Part shown: positions 20,613-29,546 of the stretch, one piece after another
Layout: each line of letters starts with the position of its first letter
How positions within the stretch are numbered: position 1 is the stretch's first letter
Notes under the pieces: generated by a model
What the model saw: only the letters and a program-made list of their open reading frames with translations
Told to the model about the DNA's origin: nothing
The model's database searches: none
NCBI RefSeq assembly: GCF_038002345.1
Contig: NZ_JBBOCJ010000001.1
Location: 5,580,001 to 5,644,000 of the forward strand
Source of the DNA: Paenibacillus sp. FSL M7-0420
Lineage (GTDB): Bacteria; Bacillota; Bacilli; Paenibacillales; Paenibacillaceae
Direction: 5' to 3'
DNA: 64,000 nt
Made by a program: the position numbers and the translations under genes

Positions 20613-21494
20613 CTATTCCCAAACCTTATAGCCGTCTTTATCAACCACATTGCGGAATTCTTCCAGCAATTGCAGGGTAATCGGCCCGGCCTGGCCGGAA
20701 CCGATGACTCTGCCGTCGATCTCACGGGCAGCAATAACTTCAGCCGCTGTTCCGGTGAAGAAGACTTCATCGGCAATATAGACATCATGCATGGTGAACG
20801 GCTCTTCCTTCAGCGGCAGTCCCAGCTTCTCACACAGCTCAATGATCGCCAGACGGGTGATTCCCTCCAGGGCGCCCAGGTAACAAGGCGGTGTATAGAC
20901 TACCCCTCTTTTGATAATGAAGATATTATCGCCGGAGCCTTCGGTTACATACCCTTGAGCGTTCATCATGATCGCTTCATCGGCTTCCGCCAGATTCGAC
21001 TGAATCTTCACCAGAATATTGTTGAGATAGTTCAGCGATTTGATCTTCGGATTCAGGGCATCCGGGAGATTGCGGCGCTGGGAGACCGATACGGCACGAA
21101 GTCCGTTCACATAAGCCTGCTCCGGGTAGATGGCGAGCTGCTCAACAATGATAATTACACTCGCTTTGGGGCAGCGGCGCGGATCAAGACCCAGGTTGCC
21201 GGGACCGCGTGATACGATCAGCCGGATGTACCCGTCCCGCATTTCGTTCAGGCGGATTGTCTCGGCCATGGCCTCCAGCATCTCATCATAGGTCAGCGGA
21301 ATGTCCAGCATAATCGACTTCGCCGAATCATACAGCCTGTCCAGATGCTCCTTGCACTTGAAGATGTTGCCGTTATAAATACGGATACCTTCAAAGATTC
21401 CGTCTCCATATAAAAAACCGTGATCGAATACGGACACCATTGCCTTGTCCTTCGTTACATGTTGTCCATCCAGATAGATCCATTGCTCAGCCAT
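20613..21494 (-). CDS. ilvE: Branched-chain amino acid aminotransferase
   Basis: A class IV PLP aminotransferase (293 residues) that moves the amino group between branched-chain 2-oxo acids and glutamate, the last step of Ile, Leu and Val synthesis. Seen: FDHGFLYGDGIFEGIRIYNG near the start, the PLP lysine in NPKIKSLNYLNN, TEGSGDNIF, and the phosphate-binding TGTAAEV near the end. The ATG at 21494 lies 4 bp after the pheA stop with GGAGGT upstream; the frame runs open to 21596 inside pheA. D-amino acid aminotransferase is a related alternative, but the motifs favour IlvE. Confidence 0.93.
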   Translation of the reverse strand: MAEQWIYLDGQHVTKDKAMVSVFDHGFLYGDGIFEGIRIYNGNIFKCKEHLDRLYDSAKSIMLDIPLTYDEMLEAMAETIRLNEMRDGYIRLIVSRGPGNLGLDPRRCPKASVIIIVEQLAIYPEQAYVNGLRAVSVSQRRNLPDALNPKIKSLNYLNNILVKIQSNLAEADEAIMMNAQGYVTEGSGDNIFIIKRGVVYTPPCYLGALEGITRLAIIELCEKLGLPLKEEPFTMHDVYIADEVFFTGTAAEVIAAREIDGRVIGSGQAGPITLQLLEEFRNVVDKDGYKVWE

Positions 21495-21498
21495 GAAC

Positions 21499-22386
21499 TT
21501 ACTGCACCTCCGCTTTCTCTTCCTCATAGGTGTATGTGGGATAAGACCCCAGAATCCGTACCTGACAGCCCAAGGCTTTGATCTCTTCAATCGCACCCGG
21601 GAGCAGTACCGATTCTATCGGTTCCAGCACATCAATATAGAAATAATAAGTACCCAGCTTCTTCTTCGTCGGCCGTGATTCAATACGGGACAAGTTCAGC
21701 TTACGCCAGGCAAAAGCAGCCAACACCTGATGCAGCGCACCAGGGAAATCCTCGGGCAGCGTAACAAGAATACTCGTCTTGTCTCCACTGCTCTTCTGCG
21801 GAAGCTCCAGCTTCTGCGGACCAACCAGCACGAACCGCGTGTAATTGTTATTATGGTCTGTAATCTGGCGTTCCACAACCTCCAGCCCGTGCGTAGCGGC
21901 TCCAAGCGCGGTACCGATGGCAGCCCAGCCTTTACCGGGATTGCCCTTCACAATCTCCACCGCTTCAGAGGTGCTTCCCACAGCTTCCAGCTCAGCCCAG
22001 GGCATAGCCTTACGGATGAACTGCGTGCATTGCGCCATAGCCACCGGATGGGACAGAATCTTGACAATCTTCGTATAATCCTTGTCCCCGTTCTCCTTCG
22101 TGAATTCCTGCGGACAGCTGATGAGATTCTGTATCGACGGGAAAATCCACTCCGCCTGCATCGGCAGGTTCACTTCATTAATGAGCCAGTCGATATGCAG
22201 GCTGACCGAGCCTTCTATCGTGTTCTCAATCGGAATGACACTGTAATCGGTGACTCCGCCAGCCGTGGACAGAAAGACATCGGAGATGAGCTTATGATGC
22301 TCCAGATGAGCAGGGTTACCGCCAAATAAATGCAGCAGCGCTTCATGCGAGACGGAGCCCTGAGGCAATAACGCTATCGATTTCAT
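21499..22386 (-). CDS. pheA: Prephenate dehydratase
   Basis: It converts prephenate to phenylpyruvate in phenylalanine synthesis. The catalytic domain fills about residues 1-185, with the motif NNYTRFVLV that includes the conserved T-R-F. A C-terminal ACT domain (about 200-280, with ESRPTKKKLGTYYFYID) would bind phenylalanine for feedback control. At 295 residues it has the usual length of the single-function enzyme. Its ATG overlaps the thrB stop by 4 bp (ATGA). Confidence 0.95.
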   Translation of the reverse strand: MKSIALLPQGSVSHEALLHLFGGNPAHLEHHKLISDVFLSTAGGVTDYSVIPIENTIEGSVSLHIDWLINEVNLPMQAEWIFPSIQNLISCPQEFTKENGDKDYTKIVKILSHPVAMAQCTQFIRKAMPWAELEAVGSTSEAVEIVKGNPGKGWAAIGTALGAATHGLEVVERQITDHNNNYTRFVLVGPQKLELPQKSSGDKTSILVTLPEDFPGALHQVLAAFAWRKLNLSRIESRPTKKKLGTYYFYIDVLEPIESVLLPGAIEEIKALGCQVRILGSYPTYTYEEEKAEVQ

Positions 22387-23363
22387 GACTGTAATTCTCC
22401 TTTTATCATATCCAAAAATGATTCGTTTTGCATCCCGTTTCTTTCAAGCAGCTCTGCCGTGACGCCCGTATGGCATGGGGACAGCCATACGGTACGGGAA
22501 GAAATCCCGTTCTCCTGCATGGTCTCTGTCAAAAACAGCTCCAGCTCCTGCTTCCGCTGCTCACTGCGGTCCACCATACATAACAGGGTCGGGCCTGCAC
22601 CGCTAAGCGCAATCCCCAGCGCGCCGTGGCCCGGAGCTTCAGCCAGCAGCTTCTCCATTCCCGGCACCAGCGGTGCACGGTAGGGCTGATGCAGCCGGTC
22701 CTGCATCGCTGTGCCAATCAGGTCCAGCCGTCCTGCGGCTAACGCTGCAGTGAGCAGCGAGGTATGGCTGATGTTATGAACCGCATCGCTCACTGTTACC
22801 TCCGCAGGCAGTGCCTCTCTGGCCTTGACGGTCTCCAGCTCGAATTCAGGAATGACCACCAGGAATTCCAGCTCCTGCGGCGGCTCAATGCGGATGTAAT
22901 CGGCATGCTCGCCGTCCCATACGGCCGTAATAATTCCGCCGAAGAGCGAGGCCCCGACATTGTCGGGATGCTTCTCGATCGCTGTAGCCATATCGAACAG
23001 CTTCCCCGGACTAAGCGGTGAACCTATCATAGCATTAGCCGCAGCCAGCGCGCCAACAATGGCCGAAGCACTGCTGCCAAGCCCGCGGGTTAGCGGGATT
23101 TCCGAATACATGGAGATGGACAGCTCCGGAACCTGGACCCCGGCCTCTGCAAATACCATTTGCGCAACCTTGTAGAGCAGATTGCTTTTGTCCCGGGGAA
23201 GACCGGCCATCTCATCTCCATACAGATGAAATACGGTTTCAGCCGCTTCCTCCATTTCAATCCAGGCATACAGCGACAGCGCCATGCCCAGCGTATCGAA
23301 GCCCGGACCGAGATTGGCGGTGCTGGCAGGGACCTTCACTCTAGACCTTCCGTAAATACTCAT
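22383..23363 (-). CDS. thrB: Homoserine kinase
   Basis: A GHMP-family kinase of 326 residues that phosphorylates homoserine on the way to threonine. It starts with VKVPASTANLGPGFDTLG, has the ATP loop PLTRGLGSSASAIVGAL at about 91-107, and a C-terminal GISLSGAGPT-like motif (GIALSGAGPTLL). It lies between hom and pheA; threonine synthase (thrC), often next to it, is absent from this cluster. Confidence 0.95.
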   Translation of the reverse strand: MSIYGRSRVKVPASTANLGPGFDTLGMALSLYAWIEMEEAAETVFHLYGDEMAGLPRDKSNLLYKVAQMVFAEAGVQVPELSISMYSEIPLTRGLGSSASAIVGALAAANAMIGSPLSPGKLFDMATAIEKHPDNVGASLFGGIITAVWDGEHADYIRIEPPQELEFLVVIPEFELETVKAREALPAEVTVSDAVHNISHTSLLTAALAAGRLDLIGTAMQDRLHQPYRAPLVPGMEKLLAEAPGHGALGIALSGAGPTLLCMVDRSEQRKQELELFLTETMQENGISSRTVWLSPCHTGVTAELLERNGMQNESFLDMIKGELQS

Positions 23364-23427
23364 GGCGGGTAAATCTCCTTCATTATATTTGCGCGCAAGC
23401 CCTGTGTTCCATGGACACCTGCGATAT

Positions 23428-24726
23428 TTAGCCTTCTACACGGTAATGGCTTTTGATACGGTGAATGACATTCAGTTGCTCCAGGTGGCGCAGCACTTTG
23501 TTCATGCTGGCTCTGCTGGCGTTATGTGTGACAATGATAATTTCGGCATCAGGATTATTAGGATTGGCCTGCTGCACAACGGAATCCAGACTGACATCAT
23601 ATTCGGCAAACACCTGGGTAATCTTCGCCAGTACACCCGCCTTGTCATCGACATGGAGCAGCAGGAAGTTTTTGTAATAGATATCCTCGTCACTCTTCAG
23701 CTTCTTCTGCTTGTACGGCACAATCTGCTTAAGCCCGTTAACCCCCAGCTTCAGGTTCTTGATAACCGCCACCAGATCCGCCACAATCGAGGTTGCCGTA
23801 GGCATCGCCCCTGCTCCCGCACCGTAGAACATCGTCTCACCTACAGCTTCACCATATACATATACCGCATTAAAGACGCCGTTCACGGAGGCTATCGGGT
23901 GGTTCGTACGGATCATCGTAGGCTGGACGCTAATGCTGAATGCTTCATCCTGGCGTTCGGCAATTCCGAGCAGCTTCATCTCGTACCCCAGCCGTTTGGC
24001 AAAAGCCATATCCTCCTTGCTGACGCCGGAAATCCCGCTTACACTGACATCGCTCAGCTCCACATTGGTCCGGAAGCCCAGCGTGCCCAGAATCGCCATC
24101 TTGCGGGCTGCATCCAGTCCCTCCACATCGGACGTCGGATCAGACTCGGCATACCCCAGCTCCTGCGCTTCCCGCAGTGCGTCGAGGTAAGATGCGCCTT
24201 CCTGGCTCATTTTGCTGAGGATATAGTTGGTCGTCCCGTTCACAATCCCCATAATCTTCATAATCTTATCCGAGGAAAAGCCTTCGATCAGCGTGCGGAT
24301 AATCGGAATGCCTCCAGCCACACTCGCCTCATAGAACACATCGCACTGCTTCTCCTGCGCCTTAGCCAGAATCTCCGAGCCGTGCAGGGCCATCAGGTCC
24401 TTATTGGCTGTTACAATATGCTTGCCGCGCTCCAGTGCCTCCAGGATGTACTCCTTCGTCCCTGCGATCCCGCCCATGACCTCAACAATGACATCAATCT
24501 CCGGGTCACGGATAACGGCCCATGGATCATCGGTAATCTTGGACGGGTCCACTTCGATATCACGCGGCTTCTCCGTATTCTTCACGGCAATCCGTTCAAT
24601 CAGGATCGGCGAGCCCACCTGGCTGCTCAAATCCTCCTGATTTCCTTCTACAATACGGACAACGCCCGTACCCACAGTACCCAGACCCAGCAGACCTACT
24701 CTAACCGGCTTCATTCGTATTCTCAC
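23428..24726 (-). CDS. hom: Homoserine dehydrogenase
   Basis: It reduces aspartate semialdehyde to homoserine with NAD(P)H. Seen: the Rossmann motif GLGTVGTGV near the N-terminus, NGTTNYIL, the catalytic-domain stretch ESDPTSDVEGLDAARK, and a C-terminal ACT domain (about 350-430) likely to bind threonine. 432 residues is the usual length. The start overlaps the pheB stop by 4 bp. Confidence 0.96.
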   Translation of the reverse strand: MRIRMKPVRVGLLGLGTVGTGVVRIVEGNQEDLSSQVGSPILIERIAVKNTEKPRDIEVDPSKITDDPWAVIRDPEIDVIVEVMGGIAGTKEYILEALERGKHIVTANKDLMALHGSEILAKAQEKQCDVFYEASVAGGIPIIRTLIEGFSSDKIMKIMGIVNGTTNYILSKMSQEGASYLDALREAQELGYAESDPTSDVEGLDAARKMAILGTLGFRTNVELSDVSVSGISGVSKEDMAFAKRLGYEMKLLGIAERQDEAFSISVQPTMIRTNHPIASVNGVFNAVYVYGEAVGETMFYGAGAGAMPTATSIVADLVAVIKNLKLGVNGLKQIVPYKQKKLKSDEDIYYKNFLLLHVDDKAGVLAKITQVFAEYDVSLDSVVQQANPNNPDAEIIIVTHNASRASMNKVLRHLEQLNVIHRIKSHYRVEG

Positions 24727-25160
24727 CCCTGACCAATAATTAACGCACGCTTCACACCGGGAATTGCCTTGAGACTGTCCAGCAAGTCGCCCAGCTCTTC
24801 ATTCAGATGGGAGATCTCGACAGAGATCACCACATTGGCCCGCCCCTGCAGCGGGATACTCTGATGGATGGTCAGCACATTCGCCCCGTGAACAGCCACA
24901 GAACCGAGCACCTTGGACAGCATGCCTGACTCGTGCTCCAGATCAATCGAGATCGTCACAATGCGCTCGCGCTCCAGCTGATGAATTAAGTGTATCCCAT
25001 CTTTGTATTTATAAAAAGCACTGCGGCTAAGCCCGACCTGTTCCACGCCCTCGTGTACGGTTTTGGCATCTCCTGCTTCCAGCAGCTGCTTGACCTGCAT
25101 GGTCTTCAGCACCGCATCGGGCAATATGTCCTCCCGGACCAAATAATAGCGTTCTTTCAC
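24723..25160 (-). CDS. pheB: ACT domain protein PheB
   Basis: A 145-residue PheB/UPF0735 protein. The N-terminal part (YYLVREDILPDAVLKT and a region resembling a helix-turn-helix) is followed by an ACT domain (HESGMLSKVLGSVAVHGANV). The family is found next to obg, hom and pheA in Bacillus relatives; its exact job is unknown, though amino-acid-responsive regulation is likely. I chose the GTG at 25160 with GGGGTGAGG just upstream, which starts MKERYYLVREDILP as in relatives; the frame also opens at a GTG at 25172. First gene of the operon. Confidence 0.88.
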   Translation of the reverse strand: MKERYYLVREDILPDAVLKTMQVKQLLEAGDAKTVHEGVEQVGLSRSAFYKYKDGIHLIHQLERERIVTISIDLEHESGMLSKVLGSVAVHGANVLTIHQSIPLQGRANVVISVEISHLNEELGDLLDSLKAIPGVKRALIIGQG

Positions 25161-25203
25161 GAACGTCCTCACCCCAAAGACTTTTGTATGTACATAGTGG
25201 ACA

Positions 25204-25233
25204 TTATACGGGATTGAAGGCTTTTATTGCAAT
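25204..25233 (-). promoter_or_regulatory. Promoter of the pheB-hom-thrB-pheA-ilvE operon
   Basis: On the minus strand, TTGCAA at 25233-25228, an 18-bp spacer and a perfect TATAAT at 25209-25204. The leader to pheB is about 40 nt and is too short for a T-box or other riboswitch. Confidence 0.75.
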
Positions 25234-25254
25234 AACTTTCTGCAAACAAGCGAA

Positions 25255-25292
25255 AAAGACTGTCCCCCTATTAGCTAGGAGGAACAGCCTTC
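25255..25292 (-). terminator. Terminator of the YdjI/H/G-like operon
   Basis: On the minus strand GGCTGTTCCTCCTA pairs with TAGGGGGACAGTC (with G:T pairs) around GCTAA and is followed by TTTTT. It is 15 bp past the last gene of the unit and ahead of the pheB promoter. Confidence 0.85.
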
Positions 25293-25307
25293 ACCTGCAG
25301 AACCCGG

Positions 25308-26063
25308 TCAGCTGTAAGCAATGGTCGTCCCGCAGTAATCACAGCTGGTAGATTGGTTGGGAGCTACCGTATTCTGTGCCCCGCAGCCGGGACAACGGAA
25401 AGATTTGGGAAGCTGCTGCGGCCTCGGCTGCTGATAGGACGGCTGCCTTGCAGGCTGCGAGAAGGGAGAGGCATCTGCCTGCCCCACCTGGGCCTGCGGC
25501 ACTGCATCCGCTCCTTCATGGAAGAGAAGCCCGGAGTCCAGCACCCCGTACTTCTGCAGATAGATAAGATCTCTGTTCACATCGCCTTCGCTCTGCCCGG
25601 TGCGGTCAGCCAGATTCCCGGTATAGCGGACTCTGCCTACGGTAATCAATTGCACATATTGATTCGCTAGCTGGGCGAACCGGAACCTGGCCTTGGCTGC
25701 ACTTCTGGCAAATACGGCCGCAGGCAGAAGCGTTATCAATGAGAACATAATTAACATTCCAATTAACGTACCAGTATCAACGGCGACTTCACTGAAGATG
25801 GAATTGACGACAATTCCCATCAACTGCACGAAGCCGCCCACAAATACATGGAACAACAGACTATAATTGACGGGCTTGCGGTAATTTTTATAATGGGTGC
25901 TCAGCATGCGTACCAGCGCAAGCACGAGCCCCAACGGCATAAACAAATATCCGGCACCGATAGTTACAATATCAAAAGTAGTCCGCTCATACTTAGGCAG
26001 ACTATCAGAGGGCTGTCCTTCCCGGCCCGGCAGCAGTCCGCCCGGCTGATTCCCTATCCCCAT
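25308..26063 (-). CDS. Membrane protein with C-terminal zinc ribbon (YdjG-like)
   Basis: 251 residues. A hydrophobic segment near 33-52 and two more between 70 and 120 mark a membrane protein. A Gln/Pro-rich linker follows, then a C-terminal zinc ribbon with CPGCGAQNTV and CDYCGTTIAY, two CxxC pairs. I do not recognise a precise family. It shares operon and layout with the B. subtilis ydjG-ydjH-ydjI genes, where YdjG also combines a zinc ribbon with membrane segments; the match is inferred from architecture. Confidence 0.7.
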   Translation of the reverse strand: MGIGNQPGGLLPGREGQPSDSLPKYERTTFDIVTIGAGYLFMPLGLVLALVRMLSTHYKNYRKPVNYSLLFHVFVGGFVQLMGIVVNSIFSEVAVDTGTLIGMLIMFSLITLLPAAVFARSAAKARFRFAQLANQYVQLITVGRVRYTGNLADRTGQSEGDVNRDLIYLQKYGVLDSGLLFHEGADAVPQAQVGQADASPFSQPARQPSYQQPRPQQLPKSFRCPGCGAQNTVAPNQSTSCDYCGTTIAYS

Positions 26064-26078
26064 TGCTGTCTATTCCTC

Positions 26079-26834
26079 CTATTTAAGCGCCGCCAGCTCC
26101 AGGTTACGCCGCTGGAGCGTGCCGGCAATACTCTCCGTTAATTCCTCTGTCTCTGTGTCCCAGCGGGCCGGCAGCTCCTTCAGGACAAGCAGCAGCGCCA
26201 CATGGTCATGCAGCAGAGAGATCTGCTGCCTAATGATGTCTTCCGTGGCATACAATCCCGGTCTCGATACCGGGTCACTGTAGCGGAATTTCTCCTCCAG
26301 AGAATCAATCAGTTCTACCAGCCTGCTTGCCTCAGAATGCTTCCAGGTGCCGGCAATCCCTCTGATCTCCTGCAACTCCTGCATGTGAGTACGCAGGCTC
26401 CGCGAAGCGTCCGCAGCCCTGCGCTCCCCGGAGGCAGCATTCCAGCCATACCCGGCAGTAGCTGCGAGCACGAGGGCAGCTATAATCAGGATAAGCAGCT
26501 GCTCTCCCGCATACCAGAGCGGACTCAGCTCCAGAAGCCAGTCCAGCAGAATAGCCGAAGCAAGTACCGCTGCCAGATAGAAGGCTATAATTACAGCTCC
26601 GCTGATGAATACCGGTGAAGTCCGGCCCGCTTCAGGAGCACGGCGCAGCCATAGCATGCAATATACATAAACCACAGTCTCTGCCATACATACAGCAAGC
26701 AGAGTCACTACGAAGCGCGGCAGCGATTCCGAGAATCCAAGTGTGAAGAAGGCACCGGCAGTAACTGCCAGCACAGCAGCATAAAGGACAGTAACAAGAC
26801 CCGTATATGACCTCTGCCTCTGCATTCCGTTCAC
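26079..26834 (-). CDS. Membrane protein of unknown function (YdjH-like)
   Basis: 251 residues with four hydrophobic segments in the first 135 (near 12-33, 38-62, 75-98 and 108-128), then a soluble helical region of about 115 residues with LVELIDSLEEKFRYSDPVSR and a Leu-rich tail. No family motif was recognised. The start overlaps the SPFH gene stop by 4 bp (ATGA), and the next gene follows 15 bp on, so the three proteins are probably made together and may form one membrane complex. Confidence 0.7.
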   Translation of the reverse strand: MNGMQRQRSYTGLVTVLYAAVLAVTAGAFFTLGFSESLPRFVVTLLAVCMAETVVYVYCMLWLRRAPEAGRTSPVFISGAVIIAFYLAAVLASAILLDWLLELSPLWYAGEQLLILIIAALVLAATAGYGWNAASGERRAADASRSLRTHMQELQEIRGIAGTWKHSEASRLVELIDSLEEKFRYSDPVSRPGLYATEDIIRQQISLLHDHVALLLVLKELPARWDTETEELTESIAGTLQRRNLELAALK

Positions 26835-28009
26835 CCGTTAGCCGCTCTGGTGCCGCACTCTGGACAGAATTTCTGTCCGGGCTTCAGCTCATGCCCGCAG
26901 CCTGCGCACTTCAGGATCAGGCCTTCTCCGCAATGCGGACAGAATCTGGCACCAGGGATGACCGCCTTGCCGCAGCTAGGGCATACCTCATTCTCCGCCT
27001 CCGGCGGGGGTTGCAGACTGCGGCCGCAGCCGGTACAGAAGCGGGCATCTGCCGGATTAACGGTTCCGCAGCCCGAGCAGGATTTAGAAGCAGTATGAGG
27101 TGCTTGCTGACTGCCTGTACTGCCGTCGAGGGACATGTTCCGGGTCATCCGGGTGGCTATCTCAGCCGCAGGTCCGGCCAGCCCGAAGCCCATGCCGAGC
27201 CCCAGCCCCGCATTCATCATGCCCGCCCCTATATTGCCAGGATTGCCTGCTGCCTCCTCCATGGCATCGAAGCTTCGTTCCTGCTGGTAGGTGAAGCCGA
27301 TAATGTCCATCTCCGCTTTTTTGGCCAAGGCTTCCTTGAGGCGTTGGGTTGCCGGATCATCATCAGGAATATTGATCGAATCAATATAGAAGTTATTAAG
27401 TTCAATGCCGCTATCCAGGAATGAGGAGGCCAAGCGCCCCTGAATATGCTTGGAGATTTCAACCACGTAGGCGTTGATCTCCAGGATGCTGATTTTTTTG
27501 TGCACCAGATAAGAAGAAATGAGTTCATTGATATTAGACATCAGCAGGCCGCGGAAATAACTGATCATCGTATCCTGATCGAAGACCGGCAGCGTGCCTA
27601 CCAGCTTCAGCAGGAATTTGCGGGGATCTTCGATCCGCACGCCAAACTGCCCGAAGGCCCGGACCGCTACCATGAGCTTGTACTTAGGGTCCTGCAGCTG
27701 CAGCGGTGCACTGGTCCCCCACTTCACATTCATGGAGTTCATCTTGTTCACAAACCATATCTCTGCGGTGAACGGAGACTTGCCGCCGAATGGCAGATTC
27801 ACCACATTCGACAGAATCGGAATATTCGCTGTGCTTAAGGTGTGGCGTCCGGCTGTGAAGGAATCCAGCGCCTCTCCACCCTTGAACAGAATCGCTTCCT
27901 GGGATTCATTCACAATCAGCTGTGTCCAGGTCCCCAGCTCCTGGTTCGGATACTTCCAGGCAAAGACACCCGGAGGCCCGTCATATTTGACTACTTCAAT
28001 AATTGCCAT
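26831..28009 (-). CDS. ydjI: SPFH-domain protein with zinc ribbons, YdjI-like
   Basis: 392 residues. The N-terminal two thirds are an SPFH (stomatin/flotillin-like) domain of the YdjI type: MAIIEVVKYDGPPGVFAWKY, EIWFVNKMNSMNVKWGTSAP and FYIDSINIPDDDPATQRLKE. A Gly/Met-rich hinge follows. The C-terminus has three zinc-ribbon-like units: CSGCGTVNPADARFCTGCG, CPSCGKAVIPGARFCPHCG and CAGCGHELKPGQKFCPECG. In B. subtilis YdjI works with YdjG, YdjH and the PspA homologue YdjF in a SigW-controlled envelope-stress response. No pspA gene is next to it here. An ECF-type promoter lies just upstream. Confidence 0.85.
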   Translation of the reverse strand: MAIIEVVKYDGPPGVFAWKYPNQELGTWTQLIVNESQEAILFKGGEALDSFTAGRHTLSTANIPILSNVVNLPFGGKSPFTAEIWFVNKMNSMNVKWGTSAPLQLQDPKYKLMVAVRAFGQFGVRIEDPRKFLLKLVGTLPVFDQDTMISYFRGLLMSNINELISSYLVHKKISILEINAYVVEISKHIQGRLASSFLDSGIELNNFYIDSINIPDDDPATQRLKEALAKKAEMDIIGFTYQQERSFDAMEEAAGNPGNIGAGMMNAGLGLGMGFGLAGPAAEIATRMTRNMSLDGSTGSQQAPHTASKSCSGCGTVNPADARFCTGCGRSLQPPPEAENEVCPSCGKAVIPGARFCPHCGEGLILKCAGCGHELKPGQKFCPECGTRAANG

Positions 28010-28046
28010 CTGTCCATTCCCTCTTTCCTGACAGGTATGTATGATA

Positions 28047-28072
28047 TACGCAGATTACACCCTTTGGATTCA
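28047..28072 (-). promoter_or_regulatory. ECF (SigW-like) promoter of the ydjI-like operon
   Basis: On the minus strand, TGAATC at 28072-28067, a 16-bp spacer and CGTA at 28050-28047. The SigW consensus is TGAAAC-N16/17-CGTA, so one base differs. No better sigma-A promoter was seen in the 160-bp gap. Confidence 0.55.
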
Positions 28073-28167
28073 ACTTAACATCACTTATATAATGATTGTA
28101 GTAAATTAATCCAGATATATAAAGAAAACTTTTATTAGCAGAAATAGTTTTGCCACCTGTTTAGCAA

Positions 28168-28205
28168 TAAAAAAAGGCCGCATCCCCCTCTCGGAAGATA
28201 CAGCC
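28168..28205 (-). terminator. Terminator after obg
   Basis: On the minus strand GGCTGTATCTTCC pairs fully (with G:T pairs) with GGGGGATGCGGCC around a GAGA loop and is followed by TTTTTTT. It lies 20 bp past the obg stop. Confidence 0.88.
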
Positions 28206-28223
28206 GGTAACCTTGCTTCTCTA

Positions 28224-29531
28224 TTAATAGTAGCTGCTGTTCTCTACAAATTCGAATTCAAAATCAGCAATGCGCACGATCGTACCTTCGACAGCACCGC
28301 GTCTGCGCAGCTCGGCATCCACACCCATGTGACGCAAAGTACGGGCCAGCCTAAGTATAGCATCATGTGTGCTTAGCTGCATTCTCTTAATCATCCGCTC
28401 AATCCGCGGACTGTTGACTACAAAGGCCTCGTTGTCACGGGTAATCGTGAATGAGTTATCCTCTTCCGCTTCCAGCTTATACACCTTGCGCTCTTTGCCG
28501 GCCACTTCTTCCACCACCGGAGCCACAGGAATACTGTCAAGAATATCTGTAGCACGGTAGAGCAGCTCCTGAACGCCCTGACGGGTCAGTGAAGAGATCG
28601 GCATAATCTCCAGGTCCGGGCGAAGCTCCGCAACACGCTCACGGAAGGAAGCCAGGTTCTCCTCGGAATCAGGCATATCCATCTTGTTCGCCGCCACGAT
28701 CTGCGGACGGTCAATCAGCGCCGCATTGTACTGCTTCAGCTCATCGTTAATCAGTACCCAGTCTTCAAAAGGATCGCGGCCTTCCGAGCCGGACATATCC
28801 ACGACATGAATGATGATACGCGTCCGTTCAACGTGGCGCAGGAACTCATGTCCAAGCCCCACCCCTTCACTCGCGCCTTCAATCAGTCCAGGCAGATCCG
28901 CCATCACAAAGCTGCGGCCGTCTCCGACATCCACTACACCCAGGTTCGGGGTAATGGTGGTAAAGTGGTACGCTCCGATCTTCGGCTGGGCAGCGGACAC
29001 GACCGACAGCAGCGTAGATTTGCCCACGCTAGGGAAGCCTACCAGGCCTACGTCCGCCATGACCTTCAGCTCCATTACGATGTAACGCTCCTGACCCTCT
29101 TCCCCATTCTCAGCCAGCTCCGGCGCCGTATTGTTCGCCGTCGCAAACCGGGTATTCCCCCGGCCGCCCCGGCCGCCGCGGGCCACTACAACCTGTTGTC
29201 CATGACGGGTCATATCGGCAAGGATCTCCTGGGTATCATCATCAATCAGCACCGTACCCGGAGGAATACGCACGATCATATGATCGGCGTTGGCCCCGTG
29301 CTGGCTCTTGTTGCGCCCCTTAATTCCCTTATCCGCCTTGAAGTGCCGCTGATAACGGAAATCCATCAGGGTCCGTAAGCCTTCATCCACGCGGAAGATC
29401 ACATCTCCACCACGGCCGCCATCGCCGCCGGCAGGACCTCCATCCGGTACATACTTCTCCCGGCGAAATGCTACGAGTCCATCTCCGCCGTCTCCGCCTT
29501 TTACATAAATCTTAGCCTTATCTACGAACAT
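28224..29531 (-). CDS. obg: GTPase Obg/CgtA
   Basis: Essential ribosome-associated GTPase involved in 50S assembly, stress signalling and, in Bacillus, entry into sporulation. Domains: Gly-rich OBG fold (1-158, [17 protein letters not shown]), G domain with GFPSVGKST (about 166), DLPGLIEGA, and NKMD at about 284, then the OCT domain to residue 435. It lies 15 bp after spo0B, the classic sporulation pair. Confidence 0.97.
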   Translation of the reverse strand: MFVDKAKIYVKGGDGGDGLVAFRREKYVPDGGPAGGDGGRGGDVIFRVDEGLRTLMDFRYQRHFKADKGIKGRNKSQHGANADHMIVRIPPGTVLIDDDTQEILADMTRHGQQVVVARGGRGGRGNTRFATANNTAPELAENGEEGQERYIVMELKVMADVGLVGFPSVGKSTLLSVVSAAQPKIGAYHFTTITPNLGVVDVGDGRSFVMADLPGLIEGASEGVGLGHEFLRHVERTRIIIHVVDMSGSEGRDPFEDWVLINDELKQYNAALIDRPQIVAANKMDMPDSEENLASFRERVAELRPDLEIMPISSLTRQGVQELLYRATDILDSIPVAPVVEEVAGKERKVYKLEAEEDNSFTITRDNEAFVVNSPRIERMIKRMQLSTHDAILRLARTLRHMGVDAELRRRGAVEGTIVRIADFEFEFVENSSYY

Positions 29532-29546
29532 AAATGTTCACCTTCC

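Noticed and set aside
23362..24732. 456-codon plus-strand frame opposite hom
   Set aside because: It is the mirror of a well-conserved gene; long antisense frames are common at this GC, and no ribosome site or family motif was seen.
25160..25203. Riboswitch or T-box in front of pheB
   Set aside because: The leader is only about 40 nt and has no T-box sequence or terminator.
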